NCBI RefSeq assembly: GCF_021083305.1
Contig: NZ_JAJFAY010000002.1
Span: 806,001 to 870,000 of the forward strand
DNA from: Haladaptatus sp. DYF46
Lineage (GTDB): Archaea > Halobacteriota > Halobacteria > Halobacteriales > Haladaptataceae
DNA length: 64,000 nucleotides
Direction of reading: 5' to 3'
Shown: positions 26,235-35,276 of the stretch, one piece after another
Layout of the letters: every line of letters starts with the position of its first letter
Position numbering within the stretch: position 1 is the stretch's first letter
Notes under the pieces: model-generated
What the model was told of the DNA's origin: nothing
The model's input: the letters and a program-made list of their open reading frames with translations, nothing else
The model's database searches: none
Made by a program: the position numbers and the translations under genes

Positions 26235-26723
26235 CTACTTTTCGACTTCCAACAGAGCGACGCGCTCACGGACGATATCGGTGAGGCTGGCCGTCGTCGC
26301 CGCCAATTCCCGTTCCGAGATCGAAAAGAACTCGAAAATCGGTTCGCGATCGGAGGCGTCGAGCGTGTCCTCGGGCGTCAATAACTCGGAAACGGCCGCC
26401 GAGGCGGCCGTTTCGCCCTCGCCGTCTACGGCCACGACGACGTCCTGTTCGCCCTCCGAGACGCCCATTTCGAGCGCCTGATTGATCTGGCGACGACCTG
26501 CCGCATAGAGGAGAATTTCGACGGCGGGGTCGCGAGCGACGTTCTCACCGCGTTCGAACGCACGATTCGCGTGTTCCACCGCCGATTCGAGATGCGCCCG
26601 TCCGGCCACGTAACCCGCGTCGAACGCCTGTATCGCACAGTCGAACTCGTCGCCGATGTCGCCGAGACGTGCCACGAACTCGTTCACGTCGGCGACGGAA
26701 GCGCTCCCCTCGACCAATCTCAT
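26235..26723 (-). CDS. cgi121: KEOPS complex subunit Cgi121
   Basis: Accessory subunit of the KEOPS complex (Kae1-Bud32-Cgi121-Pcc1) that makes N6-threonylcarbamoyladenosine at tRNA position 37 and helps recruit tRNA. The 162-residue protein has the family core [20 protein letters not shown] (about residues 63-82), where the AGRRQI motif contacts Bud32. Its ATG overlaps the end of hel308 by 4 nt, a fixed arrangement in haloarchaea that suggests coupled translation. Confidence 0.85.
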   Translation of the reverse strand: MRLVEGSASVADVNEFVARLGDIGDEFDCAIQAFDAGYVAGRAHLESAVEHANRAFERGENVARDPAVEILLYAAGRRQINQALEMGVSEGEQDVVVAVDGEGETAASAAVSELLTPEDTLDASDREPIFEFFSISERELAATTASLTDIVRERVALLEVEK

Positions 26724-28978
26724 TCGAAATCACCGAGGCTCTGCTGTCCGCCGTCGTTCGTCGCGCGCGCGCTCGTCGCCGCCGTCTCGGCATCCGCCTC
26801 GACGCCGTCGAGCGACGGGTCCTGTCGTCCGACGTTTTCGAGGATGTTTTCGGCCGTCTTCTTCCGACCGCGGAGCGCACCGAGAACGACCGATTTGTCC
26901 GCCTCTCGGAGGTCGGTCCGTGACTCGATGCCGGCCTCGTACAACCGGCGGGCGCGTTTTCGCCCGACGTTGCGGACGCCGGCGAGGTCGAGGAGTTCCT
27001 CCTCGACGCCGTATTCGACCCGTTTGCGTGCCTCCCTAATGGCCGTGGTCGTCGTGGACGGCAACCGCTCACCCTCGTCGCGCTGGAGTTCCGCGGCGAG
27101 GCGTTCGGCCGCGTTGAGCAACCATTCGGCCGTCTCGACCTTCCCACGGATGTCGCCGGGTCCGATGGCGTAGCGCTCCGTGATTTGGTCCTCGTCGAGT
27201 TCGCTCGCCCAGTCTTCGAGCAGACGTGCGGTCTTCAACGCCGAAAGCCAGTCTTCGAACGCGTTGTCCTCGAACTCCGAGGGCATGTGACCGAGGAACT
27301 CCTCCTCACGCTCATACGCGATTTCGGTGTATCGCTCGCGGTCACCCGAACGAAGGTAGAGTTGATACATGTCCGGAGTGCGCGAGACGAGGTGATACAG
27401 TCCGAGCGCGGTCGGTTTTCCGTCCGCATCGCGCAGTCCGTCGATGATTTCGGCGGCGCTCATCGGGTCGAGGTAGAGTTGCGAGACGCGGTGGCCGAGG
27501 CCGGTAGCGCGCAACCTGTCGTCCCGTTCGAGGAAGCCGTTCCGTTCGAGGTAGTCGAGAACGCGCTGGGTGACGGATTCGAGTCGCCCCGTTTCGTCCG
27601 TCTGGGTCGCGTACAGGGTTCGTTCGAGGAAATCAAGGAGTTCCTCCTCCGTCCCGGCGAACCCGGACGCGACGGTGGCGAGGATGTGGGTCCGAAGCGC
27701 GGGTTCCACCGCGAGTTTCGAGTGGACGGGTTCCGGGTCGGCCCAGACGTACTGGTCGAACAGTTCCTGCAGTTCGTCGTGGCTCTTGGCGATGAGGACC
27801 GCCTCCCCGTGCGGGTCGAGTCCCGGTCGACCCGCTCGGCCGAACATCTGGTGGACTTCGAGGACGTCCAGCGGTTGCATGCCGCCGATGTCGCCGTCGT
27901 AGCGCCGCCAGTCGCGGACGATGACCCGCCGACTCGGCGTGTTTACGCCCGCTGCGAGCGTCGGCGTCGCGCTGATGACTTTGATACACTTGTCGCGAAA
28001 GGCGTCCTCGACGAGCGAGCGGTGGTCGCTGGCGAGCCCCGCGTGGTGAAACGCGGCCCCCTTTTCAACGGCGTTCGCGAGGTCGTCGCTCGTTTCGGTG
28101 TCGCTCACCTCTCGAATTTGGTCGGCGATGTCGAGCAACTCCCGGCGCTCCTCGTCGGTCAGATGTGCCTTCGTCACGTCCGCGAGTCGCTTCGCTGCCG
28201 CCTCGGCGTTGCGACGGGAGTTGACGAACACGAGCGACGACCCCCCGTCTTCGAGCGTATCGCGGACGAGCGCGGCGGTTTCCTTCTCGTTTCCGCGTAC
28301 GAGTTCCTGTTGTGTGCCGTCGTCGAAGTGCAGCGCCTGCCCGTAGAGAACACCTTTCCTGAGGTCGATGGGACGCCACGTCGAATCGACGAGGGTGGCA
28401 TCGAGCCACTCCGCCATCTCCTCCGCGTTGCCGACGGTCGCCGACAGCGCGACGGTCTGGAGGTTCGGGTTGACCCGGCGGAGTTTGGCGAGCGTGACTT
28501 CGAGCGTGGGACCGCGATGGGAGTCGTTGACGAGGTGCACTTCGTCGGCGACGACACAGGAGAGGTCATCGACCCACTTCGCGCCGTTTCTGACGAGCGA
28601 GTCCACCTTTTCGCTCGTGGCGACGATGATGTCTTTCGAGGCGAGCCAATCGCCGTCGCTCTCGTAGTTCCCCGTGGAGACGCCGATGGAGACGCCGTAC
28701 TGTTCGAACTCCTCGAACTCCTCCTTCTTCTCGCTGGCGAGCGCCCGGAGTGGGACGATGTAGAGGGCTTTGCCACCACGGGCGACGCTCGACAGCATGG
28801 CGAGTTCCGCGATGAACGTCTTCCCGCTGGCGGTCGGGATGCTGGCGACGATGCTCTCGCCGTCGGTGATACCTGCTTCGACCGCTTCAGCCTGCGGCGG
28901 GTAGAGTTCCTCAATTCCCTGCGCGTGGAAGTGTTCGGGAACGCCGTCCGGCAACCCCGTCAAGTCGGTGACGTTCAC
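26720..28978 (-). CDS. hel308: ATP-dependent DNA helicase Hel308
   Basis: Superfamily 2 3'-to-5' DNA helicase, thought to unwind lagging-strand templates and recombination intermediates at stalled forks. The 752-residue protein has Walker [15 protein letters not shown] (about residues 45-58), the DEVH box in [17 protein letters not shown], motif [17 protein letters not shown], and motif [15 protein letters not shown]. The C-terminal helix-hairpin-helix/ratchet region ([15 protein letters not shown]) is complete. It lies beside the origin region with cgi121 overlapping it. Confidence 0.95.
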   Translation of the reverse strand: MNVTDLTGLPDGVPEHFHAQGIEELYPPQAEAVEAGITDGESIVASIPTASGKTFIAELAMLSSVARGGKALYIVPLRALASEKKEEFEEFEQYGVSIGVSTGNYESDGDWLASKDIIVATSEKVDSLVRNGAKWVDDLSCVVADEVHLVNDSHRGPTLEVTLAKLRRVNPNLQTVALSATVGNAEEMAEWLDATLVDSTWRPIDLRKGVLYGQALHFDDGTQQELVRGNEKETAALVRDTLEDGGSSLVFVNSRRNAEAAAKRLADVTKAHLTDEERRELLDIADQIREVSDTETSDDLANAVEKGAAFHHAGLASDHRSLVEDAFRDKCIKVISATPTLAAGVNTPSRRVIVRDWRRYDGDIGGMQPLDVLEVHQMFGRAGRPGLDPHGEAVLIAKSHDELQELFDQYVWADPEPVHSKLAVEPALRTHILATVASGFAGTEEELLDFLERTLYATQTDETGRLESVTQRVLDYLERNGFLERDDRLRATGLGHRVSQLYLDPMSAAEIIDGLRDADGKPTALGLYHLVSRTPDMYQLYLRSGDRERYTEIAYEREEEFLGHMPSEFEDNAFEDWLSALKTARLLEDWASELDEDQITERYAIGPGDIRGKVETAEWLLNAAERLAAELQRDEGERLPSTTTTAIREARKRVEYGVEEELLDLAGVRNVGRKRARRLYEAGIESRTDLREADKSVVLGALRGRKKTAENILENVGRQDPSLDGVEADAETAATSARATNDGGQQSLGDFE

Positions 28979-29101
28979 GCACGTTCACCTTGCGTGCGCG
29001 GTGCGAGTCCGGTCATTACCCTCGTTTGGCGCGTCTTCCCGTTTAAACTGTCGGGTGGACTCTGAAGAAAGATATTTTTCAAGCTGTTTCGACATGTGAG
29101 T

Positions 29102-29854
29102 ATGCCGATTCCAAACTACGGTGACAAATACGACGCCCCAGCGTTGTTCTCGGCGGAAGAGGCCGTGGACGCTCACGGTGGAGCGCTTCCCGACATGCCG
29201 AAGGCGGTCATCCTCGGCTTCGAAGACGAGTTGTTCGACGCGGTAGACGACCGGGCGACGAAGAGCGTGAACTACGTTCGGAGTCAGGAGGTGCAACTGC
29301 TTTCCGAGGAAGTCGGTTTTATCGGTGATTTCGGCATCGGTCCGACCGTCACCGCCATCGTCGCGGAAAACGCGATTGCGGCGGGGGCAGAGGTGGTGTG
29401 TCTCCTCTGTGGTTGTGCTGGATTGCAGACAGACGTTCCGCTCTCGGATGCCATTCTTCCGACGCGAGCCATCCGTGACGACGGGATTTCACAGCACTAT
29501 CTCCCAGCGGAGGAGACGGTGACATCGACGCCAGCGGTGGTGAGCCATCTGAACTCGGCGCTCTCTGCCGCCGAAATCGACACGCACCACGGCCCGACGT
29601 GGACGATGGGAGCGATGTACCGCGAGACGGTTCCCGAAATCGAACACTACGCGAACGAAGGTGTCCTCTCACTCGGGATGGCGGAGGCGGCGCTGCTTGC
29701 GGTCGCAGCGTACCGCGACGTCGATGCAGGTATCGTCCACCAAATCGGAGACTACCTCACCGCGGAGGAGTGGGTGCCGAATTCGGACGAGACCTGTCCG
29801 CTTTCGTCGATGCTGGACCCGACTGTCGAGGCGCTTCGAGCGTACGTTTCGTGA
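29102..29854 (+). CDS. Nucleoside phosphorylase family protein
   Basis: A 250-residue PNP/UDP phosphorylase-fold protein. The family pattern is visible: FIGDFGIGPTVTAIVAENAI (the GxGxxxxxxxxxE phosphate/ribose region), VVCLLCGCAGLQTDVPLSD, and NEGVLSLGMAEAALLAVAAY with the catalytic-region Met-Glu. It probably cleaves a purine or pyrimidine nucleoside with phosphate, but the base cannot be assigned. A GTG two codons upstream (29096) is possible; an AT-rich box (gatattttt) lies about 25-30 nt before. Confidence 0.85.
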   Translation: MPIPNYGDKYDAPALFSAEEAVDAHGGALPDMPKAVILGFEDELFDAVDDRATKSVNYVRSQEVQLLSEEVGFIGDFGIGPTVTAIVAENAIAAGAEVVCLLCGCAGLQTDVPLSDAILPTRAIRDDGISQHYLPAEETVTSTPAVVSHLNSALSAAEIDTHHGPTWTMGAMYRETVPEIEHYANEGVLSLGMAEAALLAVAAYRDVDAGIVHQIGDYLTAEEWVPNSDETCPLSSMLDPTVEALRAYVS

Positions 29855-29953
29855 CGTTCGTCGTCGAGTTCGTCCGTCGTTTCTCTCGTCGTCAGGTTCC
29901 CTCCATCGTTTCGCTCCGTCATCCATTTGAGGGCACACGCCAGAGAGAAACGT

Positions 29954-30196
29954 ATGAAGGTAGAATACGACCGGAACACCTGTACCGGGATGTATCAGTG
30001 TACCGCGGAGTGGGAGGAGTTCGTCGAGAACCGCGAGGAAGGCAAGGCCGACCTGCTGGAAAGCGAGGAGGTCGAAGAGGGTATTTTCGTCCGCGAAGTG
30101 CCCGACGGAGCCGAGTTCGATGCCGAGATGGCCGCCCGCGTCTGCCCCGTGGACGCCATCAAGGTGTACGACGACGACGGCGAACAAATAGTCTGA
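29954..30196 (+). CDS. 3Fe-4S-type ferredoxin
   Basis: An 80-residue acidic ferredoxin. The ligand pattern is C-X5-C (NTCTGMYQCTAEW) followed near the C-terminus by RVCPVDAI, the arrangement of [3Fe-4S] ferredoxins, in which the second cluster Cys of 4Fe-4S types is missing. Such proteins feed electrons to cytochrome P450s or other oxidoreductases; the partner here is unknown. The start is ATG 29954, after a purine-rich leader. Confidence 0.85.
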   Translation: MKVEYDRNTCTGMYQCTAEWEEFVENREEGKADLLESEEVEEGIFVREVPDGAEFDAEMAARVCPVDAIKVYDDDGEQIV

Positions 30197-30248
30197 AACG
30201 GGAACAGTGGGACTCACTGGTCACGGAAAACGACACGATCGAAGGCCA

Positions 30249-30266
30249 TTGTTTCGGGTGGAAACC
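30249..30266 (-). repeat. Partial ORB-like dyad
   Basis: The sequence ttgtttcgggtggaaacc keeps the ORB dyad but lacks the C-run, so it is a weak match. It sits between the ferredoxin gene and the 3' end of orc1, in minus orientation. Confidence 0.35.
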
Positions 30267-30326
30267 GATAGGTTGCGATGAAGAATTTCTGCAGTGGAAA
30301 TTAATCCGGCAGACGATGCTACCGTT

Positions 30327-31823
30327 TCAGCTGTCGAACCGAGCCTGCTGCATGAACGGCTGAATGTCGTCGATGTCGCCGAGCCGTGAATCGGACTGGA
30401 GGACTGCCTCGGTTTCCTCGATGGGGACGGAGAGGCTGATCTCCTTGGTACGCCCGTAGCGACCCTTCGAGACGACAACGGCGTTGACGATGCCGAGCAT
30501 GTCGAGTTCGCTGATGAGGTCGGTGACGCGTCGCTGGGTGAGGATGTCCGCGTCTATCTCCTCACACAGGTGTTTATAGACGTTGTACACCTCGCCCGTG
30601 TTGATGTTGTGAACGCCGTTCTTCTCCAGCGAGATGGTCGAAAAGAGGACGAGTTTCGATTGGGTCGGGAGCGTTCGAACCACTTCGACCACGCGGTCTA
30701 GTTCGATCTTGTCCTGCGCCTTCCGAACGTGCCCTTCCTCCACGCGTTCGGCTTGGTCGCGTTCGGCGAGTTCGCCCGCCGTTCGAAGCAGGTCGAGCGC
30801 CCGTCGCGCGTCACCGTGTTCCTGCGCGGCGAAGGCGGCACAGAGCGGAATCACGTCGTCCGAGAGGGCGTCTTCCTTGAACGCCACCTCGGCACGGTGC
30901 TGGAGGATGTCCCGGAGTTGATTCGCGTCGTAGGGGGGGAAGACGATTTCCTCTTCCCCCAGACTGGATTTGACGCGGGGGTCGAGAAAGTCGGTGAACT
31001 TCAGGTCGTTGCTGATACCCATGATGGACACCCGCGAGTTGTCGAGTTCCGAGTTCATCCGAGAGAGGTTATAGAGCGTGTCGTCGCCGGATTTCTCGAC
31101 CAGTTTGTCGATTTCGTCCAGCATGATGACGACGACGCGCTCCTGATAATCGACGGCCTCGAAGAAGGTGTTGTACACGCGGTCCGTCGGCCACCCGGTC
31201 ATGGGAACCGGTTCTATCTCCTCCGAATCCGCTTCGAGTTCCTCGATACGGTCGTCGATTTCCTGTACGGACGAGAAGTCGGTGTTCGCTAACTGCTCGG
31301 ATTCGGCGGCGACGCCGTCGCGAATGTCGTTCAGTTCTTCGATTTGGCTTTCGATGTCGGCCAAATTGTTCTCGATGAACTTGTTGGCGAGTTGCGCGAG
31401 TACGCGATACTGGGTATCCGTTATTTCGCAGTTTATGTATTCGACCTCACACGGGACTTCGTACTTCAGCGAGGTTCGTTCGAGTTCCTGACTCACGAAC
31501 TTGGCACTCGCCGTCTTTCCGGTCCCCGTCTTTCCGTAGATGAGGATGTTCGACGGCGTTTCGCCGCGCAGTGCGGCGACGAGAATGGTCGCCATGCGGT
31601 TGATCTGCTCTTTGCGGTGTGGGAGTTCGTGTGGCGTGTACGAGGGCCGGAGCACCTCCTTGTTCTCGAAGATCGGCTCGCCGCTGAGCAGATCGTCGAA
31701 CAAACCTTGGTTGCTCTCGTCGTCCGAGTCGTCCAACACGACATCGTCCAAGTCGATACCCTCGAATCCACGGTTCGCCTGGCCGCTTCGTTCGTCCGCC
31801 GGGTCTGTGTTCTCGTCTGACAT
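30327..31823 (-). CDS. orc1: Orc1/Cdc6 replication initiator linked to oriC
   Basis: AAA+ initiator that binds ORBs and recruits the MCM helicase. The 498-residue protein has Walker A YGKTGTGKTASAKF (about residues 95-108), Walker B VVVIMLDEIDKL, sensor I SIMGISNDLKF, arginine-finger FLDPRVKSS, and a C-terminal winged-helix domain (TQRRVTDLISELDMLGIV). An acidic coiled insertion at about residues 155-205 is typical of the copy next to the main origin in haloarchaea. An ORB lies 13 nt before its ATG, so it may repress itself. Confidence 0.97.
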   Translation of the reverse strand: MSDENTDPADERSGQANRGFEGIDLDDVVLDDSDDESNQGLFDDLLSGEPIFENKEVLRPSYTPHELPHRKEQINRMATILVAALRGETPSNILIYGKTGTGKTASAKFVSQELERTSLKYEVPCEVEYINCEITDTQYRVLAQLANKFIENNLADIESQIEELNDIRDGVAAESEQLANTDFSSVQEIDDRIEELEADSEEIEPVPMTGWPTDRVYNTFFEAVDYQERVVVIMLDEIDKLVEKSGDDTLYNLSRMNSELDNSRVSIMGISNDLKFTDFLDPRVKSSLGEEEIVFPPYDANQLRDILQHRAEVAFKEDALSDDVIPLCAAFAAQEHGDARRALDLLRTAGELAERDQAERVEEGHVRKAQDKIELDRVVEVVRTLPTQSKLVLFSTISLEKNGVHNINTGEVYNVYKHLCEEIDADILTQRRVTDLISELDMLGIVNAVVVSKGRYGRTKEISLSVPIEETEAVLQSDSRLGDIDDIQPFMQQARFDS

Positions 31824-31835
31824 ACGTCGTCTTTG

Positions 31836-31859
31836 TACCCCTTCGTTTCGACTGGAGTT
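31836..31859 (-). repeat. ORB at the orc1 promoter
   Basis: Reads taccccttcgtttcgactgg on the plus strand, an almost perfect box in minus orientation. It begins 13 nt upstream of the orc1 ATG, so bound Orc1 would cover the likely promoter or transcription start. Confidence 0.8.
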
Positions 31860-32043
31860 GACGCGCCGTGCGGAGAGAGAAGGGAGGAAACCGGGAATAG
31901 CGTCCCTATTTCCGTCCCAGAGAAGCGACAGCGCGTCCAGTTGATGCAGATGAAAAAGAGGTACAGCACAGTACTAAAATCTTTCTCATCGATGGAGTGA
32001 TGAACGAAAAAGGTGTTTTTGGAGGTTTCACCCTGAATCAGCA

Positions 32044-32060
32044 TCGTTTCGGGTCGAACG
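32044..32060 (-). repeat. Partial ORB-like box
   Basis: The sequence tcgtttcgggtcgaacg keeps the dyad region but has no C-run. Minus orientation, inside oriC. Confidence 0.4.
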
Positions 32061-32249
32061 AAAGGTGAGAAGAAGTGGTAACCAAGTGGAAGGTGTGAGA
32101 AACGGACGGTGATTTTTCGAATGGATTTGGGAGCAGTCGATGTGTCTGATTTTCGAGTGTTTGTTCACGGCTTCGGATTCGATGGGTCGGAAAGTGGCGT
32201 TCGATTCGTCTTCGGATTCGATTCGTTCGACCTATCCGACTCGTCCAAG

Positions 32250-32270
32250 CGGGTCGTTTCGGGTCGAGTC
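32250..32270 (-). repeat. Partial ORB-like box
   Basis: Reads cgggtcgtttcgggtcgagt. Dyad and partial GGG are kept; no C-run on the left side. Minus orientation, inside oriC. Confidence 0.4.
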
Positions 32271-32486
32271 GAAATAGAGAGATGGGTAACAGAGTGGAGA
32301 CGTCGGAGTGGAGGCGTCGGAGTGGAGGAATCGGAAGGAGCGTAGCAGGATAGAGAGGCAGGAGGAGAGAAGAGGAGGTGATGAGTAATGTGGCATGGAG
32401 GGACGGTGGAACGTGATAGAACGGTGGAACGGGAGGTGCAGTGACGGATGGCGATTCAGTAAACGGTGGGAGTGTATCCGTCCGTT

Positions 32487-32507
32487 GCCCCCTCATTTCG
32501 GGTGGAA
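32487..32507 (-). repeat. ORB in oriC
   Basis: Reads gccccctcatttcgggtgga, with a C-run followed by the dyad. Minus orientation, 200 bp left of the AT-rich tract. Confidence 0.7.
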
Positions 32508-32648
32508 CGCGTGGAGCCGTGACGGAGATGTCAAGGAATGGAAACGTGAGATGATGTTCGCGGAGGTGGTATCGACGATTGGATATGGATCGGAAAGTGG
32601 TCGAGAGAACGGTTATGTCTTGTGATAACACGTGTCTATGAACCCCCC

Positions 32649-32670
32649 CACCCCTTCGTTTCGGGTGGAA
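32649..32670 (-). repeat. ORB in oriC
   Basis: Reads caccccttcgtttcgggtgg, a full-strength box in minus orientation directly left of the AT-rich tract (35 bp away). Together with the box at 32831 it forms an inverted pair around the tract. Confidence 0.85.
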
Positions 32671-32704
32671 CGCGGAGAAGGAGGGGTGGGGGGAGGGGAA
32701 ATCT

Positions 32705-32790
32705 AGGACGGGAACCTTTATTACACAGTCTAGCTAACAATATCCGCAAACTAGAGTTAAAACTTTTCTAGAGGGGAGTGTAGTCTGTAA
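32705..32790. other. AT-rich duplex-unwinding element
   Basis: This 86-bp tract is far more AT-rich than the flanks (for example ctttattacac, agctaacaatatcc and gttaaaacttttctag) and lies between inverted ORBs at 32649 and 32831. It is the expected melting site. Absence of genes and its position at the point where ORB orientation flips support the call. Confidence 0.75.
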
Positions 32791-32830
32791 GTTACCTACT
32801 GCTGACACCCCATCCCCCATCGTTCGACGC

Positions 32831-32852
32831 TTCCACCCGAAACGAAGGGGTG
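32831..32852 (+). repeat. ORB in oriC
   Basis: Reads ttccacccgaaacgaagggg, a full-strength box in plus orientation directly right of the AT-rich tract, the mirror image of the box at 32649. Confidence 0.85.
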
Positions 32853-33025
32853 GGGGTGTCCCGAAATGGTTGTAGAAACGACATGGAACGCGCATTCGGT
32901 AACACCAACACATCGAGATATGTGTTACCACCCGACACTACTCGGTACGCGATGAGACGACCTCTCGCTTTTCATCCTGCCGAGACAAAACCGCTTGATT
33001 CGTTTTGGTCCGGGTACACCGGTAA

Positions 33026-33049
33026 ACCCCTCCGTTTCCAGTGGAAACG
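33026..33049 (-). repeat. ORB in oriC (reversed)
   Basis: Reads acccctccgtttccagtgga with a perfect CCAGTGG dyad. It lies right of the AT-rich tract but in minus orientation, the main exception to the outward polarity. Confidence 0.8.
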
Positions 33050-33300
33050 TCTTCCCCTTCCAACGACCCTTTCCGTCTGTTCGAAATCAGTCATGACTTC
33101 GAGAACGGTTCCGTCGAGTCATTTCCCTCGCGTGATATTCCTTTCCCGCTCCTGTCCGGGAATTGTGTCACGAGTTGTCTGACATAGGTTTAAGTGAGTG
33201 GCGTAAATTTGTACGCGCAACAGCCCCGCACGTCCGGCTCAATCTCGACAACCCGTTGTCTAGAGTGACTATCCGACACTGGGGTCTGGGAGGAAAAAGG

Positions 33301-33942
33301 ATGGGATTGTTTACTGGTCTCAGGCAAAGTATTGCACGTGTGACCGACAAGCTCTTCACGTCGGAAGAGCCGAAACGTATCGGTATCTATGGGCCCCCAA
33401 ATGCTGGGAAGACGACGCTTGCCAATCGCATCGCCCGTGATTGGACGGGCGACGCTGTCGGTCCCGAGAGCCACGTTCCACACGAAACACGCCGCGCGCG
33501 TAGGAAGGAAAACGTCGAAATCGAACGTGACGGACGGAAAGTCACGATCGATATCGTGGACACGCCCGGTGTCACGACGAAAGTCGATTACGAGGAGTTC
33601 CTCGACCACGATATGGACAAGGAGGACGCGGTACGTCGCTCCCGCGAGGCCACCGAAGGTGTCGCGGAAGCGATGCACTGGCTTCGAGAGGACGTCGATG
33701 GCGTCATCTATGTTCTCGACAGTTCGACCGACCCGTTCACGCAAGTGAACACGATGCTCATCGGCATCATCGAGAGTCAGGATCTGCCGGTACTTATTCT
33801 CGCTAACAAAACCGACCTCGACGATTCGAGCGTCCAGCGGATTCGCAACGCGTATCCGCAACACGAGACGATTCCACTCTCCGCATTGGAGGGTGATAAC
33901 ATGGACGAAGTGTACACGAAGATAGCGGAGTACTTCGGGTGA
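33301..33942 (+). CDS. oapA: Era-like GTPase, origin-associated protein A
   Basis: A 213-residue small GTPase: Walker A YGPPNAGKTTLANRI (about residues 31-45), DTPGVTTKVDY (G3), and NKTDLDDS (G4). It lies at the right edge of the origin in haloarchaea, and genes in this position have been called oapABC (origin-associated proteins). Start ATG 33301 follows the hydrophilic end of the origin; an upstream extension to 33163 would translate origin DNA and is rejected. Its function is unknown; it is not in the translation-linked Era clade by sequence alone. Confidence 0.9.
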   Translation: MGLFTGLRQSIARVTDKLFTSEEPKRIGIYGPPNAGKTTLANRIARDWTGDAVGPESHVPHETRRARRKENVEIERDGRKVTIDIVDTPGVTTKVDYEEFLDHDMDKEDAVRRSREATEGVAEAMHWLREDVDGVIYVLDSSTDPFTQVNTMLIGIIESQDLPVLILANKTDLDDSSVQRIRNAYPQHETIPLSALEGDNMDEVYTKIAEYFG

Positions 33943-33947
33943 TCACA

Positions 33948-34334
33948 ATGCCGGAAGTGAAAAATTCAGACGACGGCGTTCAAGTCGACCTCATCGGTGG
34001 TGAACGGATGGCTGGGAAGACCAGCATGGAGAAGATTCGGATGATACTCGATGGTGTCCGTGACGGCAACATCGTCATCCTCGAAGAGGGATTGTCCCCC
34101 GACGAGGAGAGCAAACTCATCGAAGTGACGATGACCGAAATCAGCCCCGACGAGTTCAGCGGTATCGAAATCGAGACCTACCCGCGCTCGAAGACGTCCG
34201 ACAGCGGCCTTCTCGGTCGGTTGATGGGCCGTGAGTCGTCCAGTTCGAAGCTCACTGTCATCGGTCCGGCGAACCAAATCGAGACGCTCCACAAGGACGA
34301 AAACCTCATCAGCGCACTCATCTCCCACAAATAA
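33948..34334 (+). CDS. oapB: DUF2073 protein, origin-associated protein B
   Basis: A 128-residue protein of the DUF2073 family: VQVDLIGGERMAGKTSMEKIR then ILDGVRDGNIVILEEGLSPDEE. The GERMAGKTS segment resembles a P-loop but lacks the full GxxxxGK[ST] pattern, so nucleotide binding is uncertain. The start lies 5 nt after the oapA stop, and the stop overlaps the oapC start (TAATG), so the three form one operon. Confidence 0.85.
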   Translation: MPEVKNSDDGVQVDLIGGERMAGKTSMEKIRMILDGVRDGNIVILEEGLSPDEESKLIEVTMTEISPDEFSGIEIETYPRSKTSDSGLLGRLMGRESSSSKLTVIGPANQIETLHKDENLISALISHK

Positions 34335-35149
34335 TGCCCCACAAGTGTACGAACTGTGGACGGACGTTCGCCGACGGGTCGAAGGAGATGCTTTCGGGGT
34401 GTCCCGACTGTGGCGGTAACAAGTTCCAATTCCGTCCGTCCGGGTCATCTCCAGACGAAACAACGCCCCCCGAGTCCGCAGGAGCGAACGAGAACCCGTC
34501 GGCGACTGCCGACAGTCCGGTCGGACCGGGAACGGTTGGCCGTGCCGCGAACACCGTCAAAGGATGGGTGGGCTCGCGCGGCGGTTCGGACACAGCGGAA
34601 TCGGACCGCGGTGAACCTGTGCGGAAGCGAAAGGAATCCACACAACCGGAATCCACACAACCGCAAGCAAAACCGGCCACGGCTCCGGAGCAGACGGTGG
34701 AAAGGCAGACGACAGAGAGGGAGACAGAAGAGAGGCAAACGACAGAGAGGGGGACAGAAGAGGGGCAGTCGGCGGAGAAACGGAAACAGAACGCACGGAC
34801 CGAAACACCCCAACGATCGGCAGAAGAACCCGCCGCCAATTCGAACGAAGACAGCGCACAGGCAAATGCCCGCTCCGAAATCGTCCCGGAAGACGAACTC
34901 CCGGAACGGTCGGACGATGACGGTACTGGGACGGTCATCAAACCACCCGAAGACGACCAACCGAGCCTCGACGAACTCCGCGAGGAGCTAAACAGCCAGT
35001 TCGAGAGCATCAAAGTGGTCGAACCCGGTCAGTACGAACTCAACCTGATGGAACTCTACGAACGCGACGAGTACATCATCGCTATGCGGGAGAACGGTCG
35101 ATACGTCATTCAAGTCCCCGACTCGTGGACCGGCGCTATCGATAGCTGA
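34334..35149 (+). CDS. oapC: Zinc-ribbon protein, origin-associated protein C
   Basis: A 271-residue protein. Residues 1-35 form a zinc ribbon: CTNCGRTF and SGCPDCGGNKF supply four Cys. A long disordered region (residues 40-195) holds near-repeats of ERQTTERETEERQTTERGTE. The C-terminal domain (about residues 200-271, DELREELNSQFESIKV then EPGQYELNLMELYE) is conserved in this protein family. The start overlaps the oapB stop. Function unknown; the zinc ribbon suggests a nucleic-acid or protein contact near the origin. Confidence 0.87.
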   Translation: MPHKCTNCGRTFADGSKEMLSGCPDCGGNKFQFRPSGSSPDETTPPESAGANENPSATADSPVGPGTVGRAANTVKGWVGSRGGSDTAESDRGEPVRKRKESTQPESTQPQAKPATAPEQTVERQTTERETEERQTTERGTEEGQSAEKRKQNARTETPQRSAEEPAANSNEDSAQANARSEIVPEDELPERSDDDGTGTVIKPPEDDQPSLDELREELNSQFESIKVVEPGQYELNLMELYERDEYIIAMRENGRYVIQVPDSWTGAIDS

Positions 35150-35276
35150 TTCGCTTTCGTTCGATTAACTGCCAATTCATCACCTTGGATTCTCATCAAT
35201 TCATCATCTTTATTCGCCAAATCATCGCCTTCAACCCTCGTCGTATCAATCCCGCGCACTAGCAGGGGTTGAGGCT

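Larger units (their letters stand above)
31824..33300. other. oriC: Replication origin (oriC) region
   Basis: A gene-free 1.48-kb stretch between orc1 and the oapA-like GTPase. It has at least five good ORBs (31836, 32487, 32649, 32831, 33026) plus two partial ones (32044, 32250), an AT-rich tract (32705-32790) and a purine-rich block with short repeats (32285-32460). This is the known architecture of the main haloarchaeal origin. Initiator proteins bind the ORBs and melt the AT-rich tract. No RNA gene or convincing ORF was seen inside. Confidence 0.9.

Noticed and set aside
27185..29065. 626-codon frame opposite hel308
   Set aside because: Shadow of the helicase gene; compositional bias only.
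32038..32631. 197-codon minus-strand frame inside the origin
   Set aside because: Pro/Leu/Thr-rich low-complexity translation produced by the purine-rich block and ORBs; no start signal or homology.
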